Assembly: GCA_948567375.1 (NCBI GenBank)
Contig: OX419762.1
Span: 37,243,034 to 37,307,033 of the forward strand
Direction: 5' to 3'
From: Lunularia cruciata
Lineage: Eukaryota > Streptophyta > Marchantiopsida > Lunulariales > Lunulariaceae
Length of the DNA: 64,000 nt
Position numbers and translations under genes: made by a program. Shown here in pieces: positions 12,740 to 21,730 of this stretch. Below the pieces are notes generated by a model. It did not search any database. It saw only the letters and a list, made by a program, of their open reading frames with translations, and was not told where the DNA came from. How positions within the stretch are numbered: position 1 is the first letter of the stretch; each line of letters begins with the position of its first letter.

Positions 12740-14485
12740 TCTAGAGGAGTAAGCCCTGTAGTACACAGTGGGTTTACTCGGAGTGGTGCTTGGTATAAGC
12801 TTGTATCTCAGGTCCTAATGAGAGAGTAGATTGACTTTGAGTTGGAGTTTGACAAAAGAGCTGATTCAGTTGAGAGTGCACTTGGTGTGTCCGCACCATT
12901 GTTGTGGGACATGGACAAGATTTATGGGGCCTCCAAATACCCTAGGTGTTGCTCTGGTACAGTGGGCACCATTGAGTTGGATGACTTCATCCATGAGTTT
13001 GATAGTTGGTGTGATTTGTAGCAGATGCGGAACCCGACTTTGTTTACACCCTTCATGGCATGGAAGGGGTTGTTTCAACATATGGAGGGTCCGCCAATGG
13101 ATGACTACCATGAGTTCAGGAGAGCTCATTTGGAGGAGATTGAGTTATGGAGACAGTATTGGTCTCCACATTATGTCTCCATCACTTTAGGCTCGGTGGC
13201 CAATAGTAGATCGGCTGTACCTACAAGTTCTAGCTCAAGTAGTGTTGGTGGAGCTAGTGGAGGTGCACTAGCTGGAGATAGTGCTACTACGAGTGGAGGT
13301 ACCACTACAAGAGGTGGTGTGGTACCGATGGTGGAGTTCTTCTTGTGTTTGAGGTAGAACTACCAAGGAGTGCGGACTGACAAGCTGAGGAGCTTGCAGG
13401 AGTTCCAATGGAAGGCTAGAGAGAGCTTACATGAGGCATACACTCGCATGAGGCGGCTGATCGGTTTCACTCAAGGAGTTACTGAGGCCCAAGCAGTCTA
13501 GTTTTGGTATGGAATACTGGATAGGGAGTTACGACGTAAAGTTCATGATGCTATGTTGTTATAGGCTACTTCGCCTACTTTGGCCGTGGTCTTTGGTTTG
13601 GTTGAGCGTATTGAGCTCAACATGGTAGAGGAGAGGGTGGCGACATCTGGATTTGGTAGGGAGACCTCATCCACAACTGTGACTTCTTCTAGAGTGCAGT
13701 AGAGTGCACCACACCTAGTTGGTTTTTGAGTATAGGGTGGACAGCCCAGATCCTATGGAGTGAGTGGAAGGCCTAGTGGAGTTGGACCCTTACCTTCATT
13801 TTTGGGTCAGCAGCCGCCAGCGAGTGGTGATGTTGCTTGTTGGACTTGTGGTGGACCTCCTCATCGGAGAGAGTGTACTCAAGGCAATGGACCTGATACC
13901 TAGGGTGCATTACATCCAACACAGAGACTGTGTGAGCATTGCCACAGGTTTGGTCACACTAGTGATTGGTGTTTTGACCTACACCCGGAGTTACGGAGTG
14001 GTAGGGCTGCTATGGCAGGTAGTAGAGGAGCTCCAGTTCATGCAGGACGAGGTGGTGGAGGTGGTGGTAGAGGATCTACACCTAGTAGGGGTGCAATACT
14101 TGCCCTTACTTCTGATATAGCTATGGAGCAGAGATTGGCTAGTATGGCTAGTGCTCAGAGGAGATCAGATTTGGGTGTTGAGGCTTCCACCTCATATACT
14201 GGTGACAGAGATGCTTTGGATTTCATGTGTGGAGCAGCACAAGTGGATGCATCTGTAATAGTGACTAGGAATGCAGTACGTGCTCCAGAGCCTAGAGGAG
14301 CATCAATGGAGTTGGACCCACAAAGAGGAGAGGTTGGGAAACATGTCAGACTTCCGCATTCTTTCATGCTATATGAGGCATTGCAGACAACATCCATGGT
14401 TCCTAGACGTCCTAGTGCAAGTGTGGTAGGTGGTGATGGAATGCATGATGGACTACCTACTAGTCAACCACCTGCTACTACATAG
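12740..14485 (+). pseudogene. Element B Gag (capsid and two zinc knuckles), with stops
   Basis: One reading frame runs through the region with several TAG interruptions. It starts with SVESALGVSAPLLWDMDKIYG, then a retrotransposon-gag segment (FQWKARESLHEAYTRM, LLIGFTQ-like text, FWYGILDRELR). Two CCHC knuckles follow: CWTCGGPPHRREC (Cx2Cx4Hx3C, one residue short of the standard spacing) and CEHCHRFGHTSDWC (standard Cx2Cx4Hx4C). A glycine/arginine-rich tail (GRGGGGGGRGS) follows, typical of nucleic-acid-binding nucleocapsid. The in-frame TAGs at 13356 and 13500 stand where element C has CAA, so they look like mutated glutamine codons. Capsid assembly and RNA packaging are the expected roles. 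Confidence 0.75.
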
Positions 14486-15567
14486 ACTGAGTCTAGCATG
14501 ATATTGGGGGCGGCTCAGCTGATTATGCGATGTCTTTGTTTTTGGCTAGTGACATGTTTACATTGGGAGTTGACCCAGCCCCAGTGTTCCGGTTGGCTGC
14601 CACACTTTGTGAGAGTAGGGATGATGCGGTTCCTACTACTAGGGTAGAGGTGGTTGATAGTGGAGCTCACTTGGTTGAGGAGCATGGGATCCGTTCAGCG
14701 ACCAATGGTTTATGGCAAGCAGTAGCGGCTAGATTGGAGGAGTTGCCAACTAGACCGGCCTTTGAGAGAGCGCGGTTCACACATGGTGTTGTCCTATTGG
14801 ATAACCAAAGGGGGATTTTTTGTTTGGTGGGACCTTCAAGGAAGGTCTATACACCACAAAGAGTCTTGTTAGACTTTGGTGCGCAGCCCTTTATGTTGGG
14901 GAAGGCTACAGTTGTTGGTCTGGAGTTACGGAAGACCGATGTGGAGAGGTGTCCATTTCAAATCCAGACATCTCTAGGTGGTGATTCAACACAATACATC
15001 ACACGTGGGGAGCTTGTTGTCCAGGTTCAGCCTGGTCATCTGATGGATAGCTCGGTGGTGAGAGCTCGGGCTATTGCAACAATAGTTGAGTCATATGATG
15101 TGCTAGTTGGGGGAGTAGTGTTATACCCCATGGGTTTCAGTATTGACTATTGGGAGGAGACACCCTCCTATAGACATGGTTGGCAGTTTGGTGAGGGACG
15201 GGTATGTCGCCTACCAGTATGCTTCAATAGCGGTAGTCTTGGCTCACTACAGTCCAGGACCATGGCAACATCAGTTTTAGCTTTCAATGGTGCAGTTACT
15301 TGGCCTGGTGACTTGTTGGAGGGGAACGCCCATGCAGAAGATACTCTAGTACCAGAGGAGATCACTCGGCTTTGGAGTATGAGTGGGATTGTTCCATCCA
15401 CCTTGGATGTTCCATTGTGGAGTTCAGATGAGGCGTCGCAGTAGCATGTAGATCAGTTAGTGCAGGAGGCTTGGAGTGGAGCCTTCGTACCATCAAGAGA
15501 TGAGTGTGAGGATGAGCCTCCAAAGGCAATTGCTTTGACACCTCTAGATACCACACTCATTGCTTGG
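14486..15567 (+). pseudogene. Element B protease region
   Basis: An open frame at 14530-15444 contains RVLLDFGAQPFMLG, which fits the active-site loop of a retropepsin-like aspartic protease with DFG in place of DTG/DSG. It continues with VGLEL and later VLVGGVVLYPMGFSIDYWEE, a second conserved block also found in element C. The frame is offset by one base from Gag. Element C has one extra base at the junction and reads through, so the offset is a deletion in B rather than programmed frameshifting. The expected role is polyprotein processing. The protease assignment rests on the D-x-G-A motif and on gene order. Confidence 0.65.
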
Positions 15568-16572
15568 TAGTATCCAATAGAGTGGATATGCCTATTGGAG
15601 TTATTTGGTGGGATCAACACTGGACTAGTTGCGGTGTTACAGGCGGGTATCCGAGTACAGAGGTACTTGAATGTAGAGAGAGATGAGACTGCTAGGTGAG
15701 TCTTTCTACATCATGTGGCACACTTGGCCTATTGGTATCCAGAGTTATTATCGATGTCAGCAGTAAGAGATTACCAGAAGGCCCTACCAGCAAACATTTC
15801 CTTATTGGGGGCGCATGACCTAGAGAGACATGGGCCTATTCACTTGGTGATTTCTGGATAGCCATGTCAAGGTCATACACGTGCGGGCCACGGTTTGGGT
15901 CTTCAGGATCCTCATTTTGGTGTGTTTTGGGAGATGTTACGGATATTACGACATCTCCAAGTTCATCAGTCCATTTCTCCAGCTTACCTTTTGGAGAACG
16001 TTCCTTTGATGGGTGATTCTTGCACCAGAGTGGTGGTGAGTACACATTAGGTCCATTCTTGGATGGGACATGCTATTTTGTTAGATGTAGTCAGAGTGGG
16101 ATCACGGGCTCATCATCTTCATCTTTGGTGGACAAACCTCTTACCCAGAGAAGTTTTACAACGTGCTTATGATGGGATTCAACGACTTGACCACATCCTT
16201 GTTGATGATATCTTGGATGTTGGGCATTAGTCTCAGAAAGTGGTAGTGGTTGATAGGTCACCTATGGCAATGGTGAACCTAGTTGGATAGCCTAGAGCCG
16301 CATTTCCTACACTCATGAGTTTCCTAGGCTCTCATGCATTTTGAGAGGGAAGACTTGGACTTGTTTGGGACTCAGAGTTATAGCAGTTGGTGGAGCCCAA
16401 TGTTGATGAGAGAGAGCAGGCAATGGGTTATCGCACTGGTATTACCGCTGTTCCAATAGTGTCAGAGGCATCCATGCGTCAAGTGTTAGGTCAAGCTATG
16501 GACCTGAACTGTTTGACATGGATTGTGAGCCTTGGCTTGGCAGAGCAGCGTAGGATGCACTTGATAAGCATC
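15568..16572 (+). pseudogene. Element B cytosine-5 DNA methyltransferase, DNMT3-like
   Basis: In the same frame as the protease. Motif I is LLELFGGINTGLVAVLQAG (SAM binding), then RYLNVERDET (motif II-like acid), then GPIHLVISG-stop-PCQGHTRAGHG (motif IV with catalytic Cys in PCQ). Next come FWEMLRILR, PAYLLENVPLMG (motif VI, ENV) and VRVGSRAHHLHLWWTNLLP (motif VIII-like). It closes with EREQAMGY and RQVLGQAMDLNCLTWIV (motif IX/X). The order I-to-X is unpermuted, unlike plant DRM. The AHRxRxxW-N block and the spacing resemble DNMT3. Stops interrupt it at the positions before PCQ, after TAR and elsewhere. Element C has TGG at the residue before PC, so the TAG there is a G-to-A change. The product would methylate DNA cytosines; whether that served the element or its target is unknown. 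Confidence 0.85.
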
Positions 16573-16959
16573 ACCACTCGGACACTTGTGAGCCTTGTGC
16601 CTATCAAGACAATTCAAGCACATGCTGGGGGCGATGGACCGGGTGGACATGGTATTCTTGGGACAGATCCAGTAGCTACTAGGGAGAGTGGTCTACTTGG
16701 AGTCCATCCAGGTGAGCGTGGGCTACTTGAATTACACCCTTGGTCCACTTGGGATGCAGCTAGAGGACGTGTGGAGCTTGCAGCCAAAGTGGAGGGAGTT
16801 TTTCACACAAAGGTTGGGACCTCTAGTGGTCGAGAGCATGACACTATTGCTCCCAAGGGCCCAGTGTAGCAACTAGTCAATACGTCTTCCACTCTTACTA
16901 TAGTTATAAAGGATACTTGGGAGCCAGATCTTGGACCCAAGCTTATTGGAGAGGAAAGA
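16573..16959 (+). pseudogene. Element B methyltransferase-RT connector
   Basis: About 130 codons of proline/glycine/histidine-rich text with no recognised domain. Three short repeats of the type GLLGVHPGERGLLELHPWSTW occur. It is kept, degenerate, in element C (50440-50690). Confidence 0.5.
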
Positions 16960-17985
16960 CGGAGGGTTTGGAGGTTCTTGAGGAGCCAAATGAGTTGTTT
17001 TGCCTTCAATTTGAAGGATTTGGGTGCTCTAAAAGGACTTGGTACACGGATTGAGCTGACTAGCGATACACCAATTTTCCAACATCCTTATCGATATAGT
17101 GAGATGGAGAGGACATTGATTCAGAGCCGGAGTAGTGACCTTTTTGAGGTTGGTTTGGTGGAGATTTCACATGCAGAGTATGCATCAGCGACAGTGATGC
17201 CAACCAAGAAAGATATGCATGGAAACTACATAGATAGGCAGATGTGTGGAGATTACCATCCTATCAACCGACAGACCAGGGCTGATTGGTATGCCATGCA
17301 TACACCGGAGGAGATTTTTGATGCGATTAGGCATGCAAAGGTCTTCAGTACTTTAGATCTTTGAGCGAGATATCATCAATTGCCTTGCCGATCAGGGAGG
17401 AGGATAAGTCCAAGATAACATTTTGGGCTATTGATCCTCATGGTAAGGATGTGTTATATCAATGGAGGTTCTTACCATTTGTGTTGAAGAACGCTCCAGT
17501 TGAGTTCTAGCGGGTCATGGATAGGATCCTAGCTGGATTGGATTTTGCTTGGTGCTATATTGATGACATTTTGGTTTATAGCACTACTATGGAGGAGCAT
17601 GAGAGACAATTGTTGGAGGTGTTTGAGAGGTTGAGATCTCATGGACTCAAAATACATCTTGGGAAGTGTAGGTTCTTCCAAGAGCAGGTTGAGTATCTGG
17701 GTCACACTATCTATCCCGGAGGACTTGGTGTTCAACAGACCAAGGTGGAAGCTATTGCACATATTCCTTGGCCTACGAATGTGAGCAAAGTGCGAGCATT
17801 CCTTGGGTTGGCAAACTTCTATTGCCGCTATGTTAGAGGATTTAGTGTCATTGCCAAGGCCTTGAAAAAGCTGACCAAGCTTACACATGAGTGGTGTTGG
17901 AGAGATGAGCAAGAGAGGGCTTTTGTAGAGCTCAAGGAGAGGTTGACATTTGCTTCTATTTTGAGGAGACCAATCAAAGGATGAC
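16960..17985 (+). pseudogene. Element B reverse transcriptase
   Basis: Ty3-type RT: CGDYHPINRQTRADWYAMHTPEEIF, KVFSTLDL, then after a frame break MDRILAGLDFAWCYIDDILVYS with the catalytic YIDD, then HLGKCRFFQEQVEYLGHTI, KVEAIAHIPWP and VRAFLGLANFYCRYVRGFS. The break near 17381 is a 5-bp tandem duplication (TTGCC twice) absent from element C. A TGA at 17362-17364 replaces an arginine codon (C has CGA nearby). It would copy element RNA to DNA in virus-like particles if intact. Confidence 0.9.
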
Positions 17986-18735
17986 CATTTCAAGTTCATA
18001 CGGATTGGAGTATGTTGGGGCTTGGAGTGGTGCTCACCCAACATGATGATGAGGGGAAGGAGTTTGTGGTGGCTTATGCTAGTCACTCCAACAATTTAGT
18101 GGAGGCAAAGTTTAGTTCATATGAGGGAGAGTGCTTGGCAGCAATTTGGGCAGTAGCACATTTTTTATGTTACCTATTTGGTAACCCTTTCACTCTCATC
18201 ACTGATCATCAGCCACTGAAGTGGTTGATGGAGTCCGACAAGCTTTCAAGGAAGCTTGCACAATGGGCTCTGATTTTACAGGAGTATGATTTCACGGTTG
18301 TTCACAAACCTGGAGTGGTGAACCATGATGCAGATGGGTTGAGTAAAAACGCATGTCCCAGCCATCAAGATCAAACCGAAGCACGTTGGCATGGTGAGAC
18401 AGATGTGGAGATGGTGCCAGGTTGGCATGCATCGGCCTTTTTGTGTATATTTTCAGAGGCTTTGGTGGTATCTCTCTCAGCACATACAGGAGGAGTTATT
18501 GAGGTCATAGATCCAAAGAGTGAAGATATTGGTACAGTTCAGCGAGACATTCATGATGATGTCTTAGTGATGGACTATCTTTGCACTGGTGTTGTGGGTG
18601 GCACACTTGGAGCCAAGGAGAGAGACCGTGTTCTTCAGCAAGCTAGACGGTTCAGATTGGAGGGCAGGCACCTTTTGCATGTATGGGAGGATGGTAGAGT
18701 GCGAGTAGTACCACTTCCTACACAGAGACCATAGT
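17986..18735 (+). pseudogene. Element B RNase H and tether
   Basis: The Ty3-type RNase H has VHTDWSMLGLGVVLTQ, EAKFSSYEGECLAAIWA, FTLITDHQPLKWLM and ADGLSKN, keeping the four acidic positions (D, E, D, D). About 125 codons of less conserved sequence follow, ending at a TAG (18732-18734). The upstream TGA at 17982-17984 sits in the RT-RNase H hinge. Confidence 0.88.
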
Positions 18736-19835
18736 TGATCTGTCATGCTCATGAGGAGCTAGGACATTTTGGAGTAAAACATACATATAGCTTACTCTAG
18801 AGTCATTATTGGTGGTGCGGTATGCAAACCAAGGTACAATTGTTTGTTGCCAGATGTGTGGTTTGTGACTGAGTTAGAGCATCATTCAATGCTCCAATTA
18901 CACCCATTACCTATCATGGGATTGGGTTACCGTTGGAGTTTGGACTTTGCTGGACCTTTATTGCTGACTGTGAGACATCATCGGTATGTTTTGGTGATGG
19001 TGGAGCACTTCCCCAAGTGGATTGAGTTGGTGGCACTCCTGACAAGTCTAGTGAAGGGACAACTTACTCGTTCCTAGATCGAATTCTTAGTCATTTTGCT
19101 GCACCAGCTGAGGTTTTGACTGATCAGGGTACAAAGTTCTTGGGAGAGTTTCAGGTCCTGTGTGACAAGGCTTTGATTGATCATCGTATTACATCCCGAG
19201 ATCACCTTGAGGCAGATGGCTTAGCAGAGAGAGTGGTTCAGACGGTGAAGAGAAGATTGCAAAAGTATGGTTTGCATAGAGGCCACTTGGGAGATTGGGA
19301 TCTCCAATTATTTTGGTTGGCCATGGGCTATCAGTTCAGCCGGCAAGCTTCCTTAGCATCCTTCTCTCCGTACTTTCTACTTTATGGATGAGATCCAGAT
19401 TTACCTGCAGCTATTTGTCGAGATGCTAATGTAGTTTTGGACTTGGATGACCTAGATGTATGGATGAGTGCATGTTCTCAACAAGTTGAGATCTTTCGGA
19501 GAGTGATGCCGATGGCCCTTGAGAATTTGGCAATTGCTCGGCATAGAGATACTTTACGCTATGCTACCATTTGAGGAGGAGGTTACAGACCCTCGATCCG
19601 TCGATTTCATCCAAGTGACTATGTATACCTACAGCAGACAGCACCGACGACACTTGATGTTTTGACAAGCCGCACTATCTTGAGAGTGCGTGAGGTTTTG
19701 CCATCTAGAGTCCTTGTGTTAGAAGGACGTGATGGTGTTGTTTGGAAGGATCATGTGCGCAATTGTGCGCCATGCCATCTTCCAAACATTGATGGTACTA
19801 TGGATCCAAGCTTGGCACTTGTACGTGCAAGCTTG
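18736..19835 (+). pseudogene. Element B integrase (H2C2, DDE core, C-terminal part)
   Basis: The zinc-binding H2C2 region is visible as HAHEELGHFGVKHTYS followed by CVVCD. The DDE core has WSLDFAGPL, LTDQGTKF and EADGLAERVVQTVKRRLQKYG with the catalytic Glu. The C-terminal part has FHPSDYVYL, an SH3-like segment as in other Ty3 integrases. Two one-base indels (near 18890-18900 and 19045), both absent from element C, shift the frame. A true DDE integrase agrees with the 4-bp target duplication and argues against a tyrosine-recombinase element. Confidence 0.85.
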
Positions 19836-19838
19836 AGG

Positions 19839-19979
19839 TGTATGTTATGTGGCTCTTTTGGTGGAGCTGCTACTATGTTAGTGTGTGATAGTTGTTCGAG
19901 AGGATAGCATATGGCATGTATGACTCCTCCCCTCACGGTGGTTCCTCAAGGACAGTGGTTATGTCCTAGATGTATTTGA
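19839..19979 (+). pseudogene. Element B C-terminal PHD finger
   Basis: A C4HC3 finger closes the polyprotein: CMLC, CDSCSRG, HMAC, then PQGQWLCPRC. All eight zinc ligands are present in the usual spacing, followed by a TGA. One TAG stands where PHD fingers normally have Trp (before HMAC). Element C reads TGT there and keeps most of the finger (54239-54379). PHD fingers bind the histone H3 tail according to its methylation state, so this domain takes the place of the chromodomain as a likely chromatin reader. Its binding preference cannot be told from sequence alone. Confidence 0.85.
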
Positions 19980-20137
19980 CCTATAGTTAGTTCATTCTTT
20001 ATATGGTATAGATTGCAGACAGGCAACTAACGATGGGGCTCCATAGCACCTGGCTTCCTGATCTTTGCCCATTATAGGGTATACCATATACTTAGAGTAG
20101 ACGGCTATCTGGAGTTAGAGGGACCTAACCACCAGCT

Positions 20138-20148
20138 AGGGGGGCAAT
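20138..20148 (+). other. Element B polypurine tract
   Basis: AGGGGGGCAAT directly precedes the TGTGGCCC that starts B1. The same arrangement (GAGGGGCAAT before TGTGGCAC) occurs in element C at 54508-54517. In a standard LTR element this would define the LTR start. Confidence 0.65.
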
Positions 20149-20255
20149 TGTGGCCCTTTAGAGTCTATGTATGACTTATGTGTGAGTTGTGCTTCTATAG
20201 TGTATGATGTTGACAGCGATGTATGTTGTGTAGTGATGTATATAAGCACGACAAC
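20149..20255 (+). repeat. Element B terminal repeat B1 (contains promoter)
   Basis: 107 bp starting TGTGGCCCTTTAGAG, nearly identical to B2 at 20706-20810. It lies between the polypurine tract and A2 and carries a TATA box. Confidence 0.85.
20239..20246 (+). promoter_or_regulatory. TATA box in B1 (TATATAAG)
   Basis: It lies 17 bp before the start of A2, so transcription would begin at or just inside the A repeat. No B segment stands before A1, so this promoter points out of the integrated element and not into its genes. Confidence 0.5.
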
Positions 20256-20705
20256 TATCACATCATTTGTAGTGTCGCATCTAGATTGCTCGGACACTGG
20301 AGTTGTAGTGATAGTAGTTAGAGTTATTTCAGCAGTTTCTAAAAGACTACTTTCTGACGGTCAGATTTTGTGTTTGGGGTACTGACTTCACGGTGGGGTC
20401 CATCGTCACTTTGTACCGTTTGCACCATCGAGTGTGCCATTAGTGGGACCGCTAGGGTTCAGATCTAGCTCCAGTCTAGGGGGCATACTTTTGAAGTGCA
20501 GCTCTAGAGAGCTCACTTCTCTGATGTTGAGCCTTCGAGTTCTTGACTATGGTGGACAGAGGCCGGCGAGCATCACCTAGATTCTCTATGCTGGAGTGGG
20601 TGTGACTTGACTATAATCAGTGCCAAGTTGTTGGTAGTTTATAGAGTTATAGATGAAGAACTAATCTGGTTGAAGTGAGTTGAGAGTGGTAAACAATTTG
20701 ATTAT
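20256..20705 (+). repeat. Element B terminal repeat A2
   Basis: 450 bp, homologous to A1 throughout (for example GGTCAGATTTTGTGTTTGGGGTACTGACTTCAC is shared apart from scattered transitions; only a part is quoted). It begins TATCAC where A1 and both copies in element C have TGTCA. Confidence 0.85.
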
Positions 20706-20810
20706 TATGGCCCTTTAGAGTCTATGTATGACTTATGTGTGAGTTGTGCTTCTATAGTGTATGATGTTGACAGCAATGTACGTTGTGTAGCGATGTATAT
20801 ACGTACAGCA
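20706..20810 (+). repeat. Element B terminal repeat B2
   Basis: 105 bp, a second copy of B1 with about eight differences, ending TACAGCA. LTR-A sequence resumes immediately after it, so B2 belongs to the inserted unit. Confidence 0.85.
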
Positions 20811-21148
20811 AGGCCTAATTCATCCGTTTAGGCCTCTGCAATTGCTTTCAAAGATTTCAAGCATATTTTGGTTCAAACTCTATCAGTAGAAGTCACCTTT
20901 TGGTGATACCTCTTTATGATCTGTTTAGTCCATTATGTGTAACATCCTTCCAGACTTTACCAAACCAATTCTCACCTTTAAATCATATGTCTAGCTATTT
21001 GTTCTAAGGTTTTCAAGTCTATTTTGGTTTCTACATTAGTAGAAATATTCTTTTGATGATACTTCTATCTGATATATTTTGTACATCATGTATAATATCA
21101 TTCTAAATATTACCAAACCAAATGTGACATCTAGCTCTTGGTATTACA
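20811..21148 (-). repeat. Solo LTR-A no. 1, right part
   Basis: It continues LTR-A from AGGCCTAATTCATCCGTTT to GGTATTACA, matching the reverse complement of 321-655. The following TGTTA pairs with TGTTG at 10524-10528 as a 5-bp target duplication with one change. Confidence 0.9.
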
Positions 21149-21600
21149 TGTTAGAAATCCCTTGTATTGCTATGTTATAACTATCATGTAGTGAACACAA
21201 AACCAGTAAGGCCTGGAATTTCATCTTCATGTCCATGCATATAGACTCCAACTGATTTGTGACATGTGTAAAGTTATTGACATGCTCTAATACAGATCCT
21301 TTATCAGTCAATTTCATGTTGACTAATCTCTTCAGCAAAAGTATTTGATTCAATGTAGAAAACTTCTCATACATGTTTGTCAAAATATCCGTTGTTTCTT
21401 TTGTTATTTAGCCTTTTGCAATGTGATACCCGGTTTTCTTCCGCAAACCTAGACAAATTACTTGAAGTGCCTTTCGATCCTGGATCTTCCATGCTACAAT
21501 CACTCTCAAGATCAACATCTGCAATTTCTGGTTTCACTCCTTCAAGAGGAGCATACAAATCCCTGTGATAGAGGTAGTACTCAATCTGAAGTTTCCACCA
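21149..21600 (-). pseudogene. copia Gag, N-terminal part
   Basis: The minus-strand frame 21383-21144 reads MYEKFSTLNQILLLKRL, MKLTDKGSVLEHVNNF and CMDMKMKFQALLVLCSL, the usual UBN2/gag segment of plant copia elements (loading, Ω-shaped helix order L..LL..L..MK). A second frame at 21558-21367 holds the preceding acidic part and is offset by a frameshift. The protein continues beyond the nest at 10528. Confidence 0.8.
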
Positions 21601-21716
21601 TCCAAATCTTGTCCATAAAACTTTTTCAGTTCTAATTTTGTCTTCTGTCTTTACTGTCGGCTATGAATCCAGCTACACTAAAGATTCTTAGGAGAAAATA
21701 TTTCTATGCTACCCTA

Positions 21717-21730
21717 ACTCCGATACCACT
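21717..21730 (-). other. copia primer binding site
   Basis: On the minus strand AGTGGTATCGGAG follows the LTR end directly. It resembles the initiator-Met tRNA complement TGGTATCAGAGC used by most plant copia elements, with a few changes. Confidence 0.65.

Larger units (their letters stand above)
10917..20810 (+). mobile_element. Element B: Ty3/gypsy-type retrotransposon with DNA methyltransferase, PHD finger and split direct repeats
   Basis: A 9.9-kb element inserted in LTR-A with a perfect 4-bp duplication AGGC (10913-10916 and 20811-20814). The intact LTR reads GAGGCCTAATT across this point. Gene order: Gag, protease, C5 DNA methyltransferase, RT, RNase H, H2C2/DDE integrase, PHD finger. 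Termini are A1 (10917-11367), B1 (20149-20255), A2 (20256-20705), B2 (20706-20810), with A1~A2 and B1~B2. Gag-pol was probably one frame (element C keeps it across the gag/protease join). Here it is broken by several small indels and about a dozen stops, so this copy is not autonomous. I see no primer site of the TGGTATCAGAGC type next to A1. Confidence 0.9.

Noticed and set aside
14486..14530. Programmed frameshift between Gag and protease in element B
   Set aside because: Element C keeps one frame across the junction with one extra base, so B simply lost a base. No slippery site is evident.
15856..15864. Programmed read-through of the TAG before the PCQ motif
   Set aside because: Element C has TGG at this position, and many other stops lie in the same frame. 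Mutation explains it better than recoding.
10917..20810. Reading element B as a normal LTR element with LTR = B+A
   Set aside because: The purine tract does favour a start at B1, but the 5' end lacks B and an extra B follows A2 inside the target duplication. Element C shows the same, so a simple two-LTR model does not fit either copy.
10917..20810. A DIRS/Ngaro element with tyrosine recombinase
   Set aside because: The repeats suggest it, but no recombinase domain is seen; instead there are an H2C2 region, a DDE core and a 4-bp target duplication.
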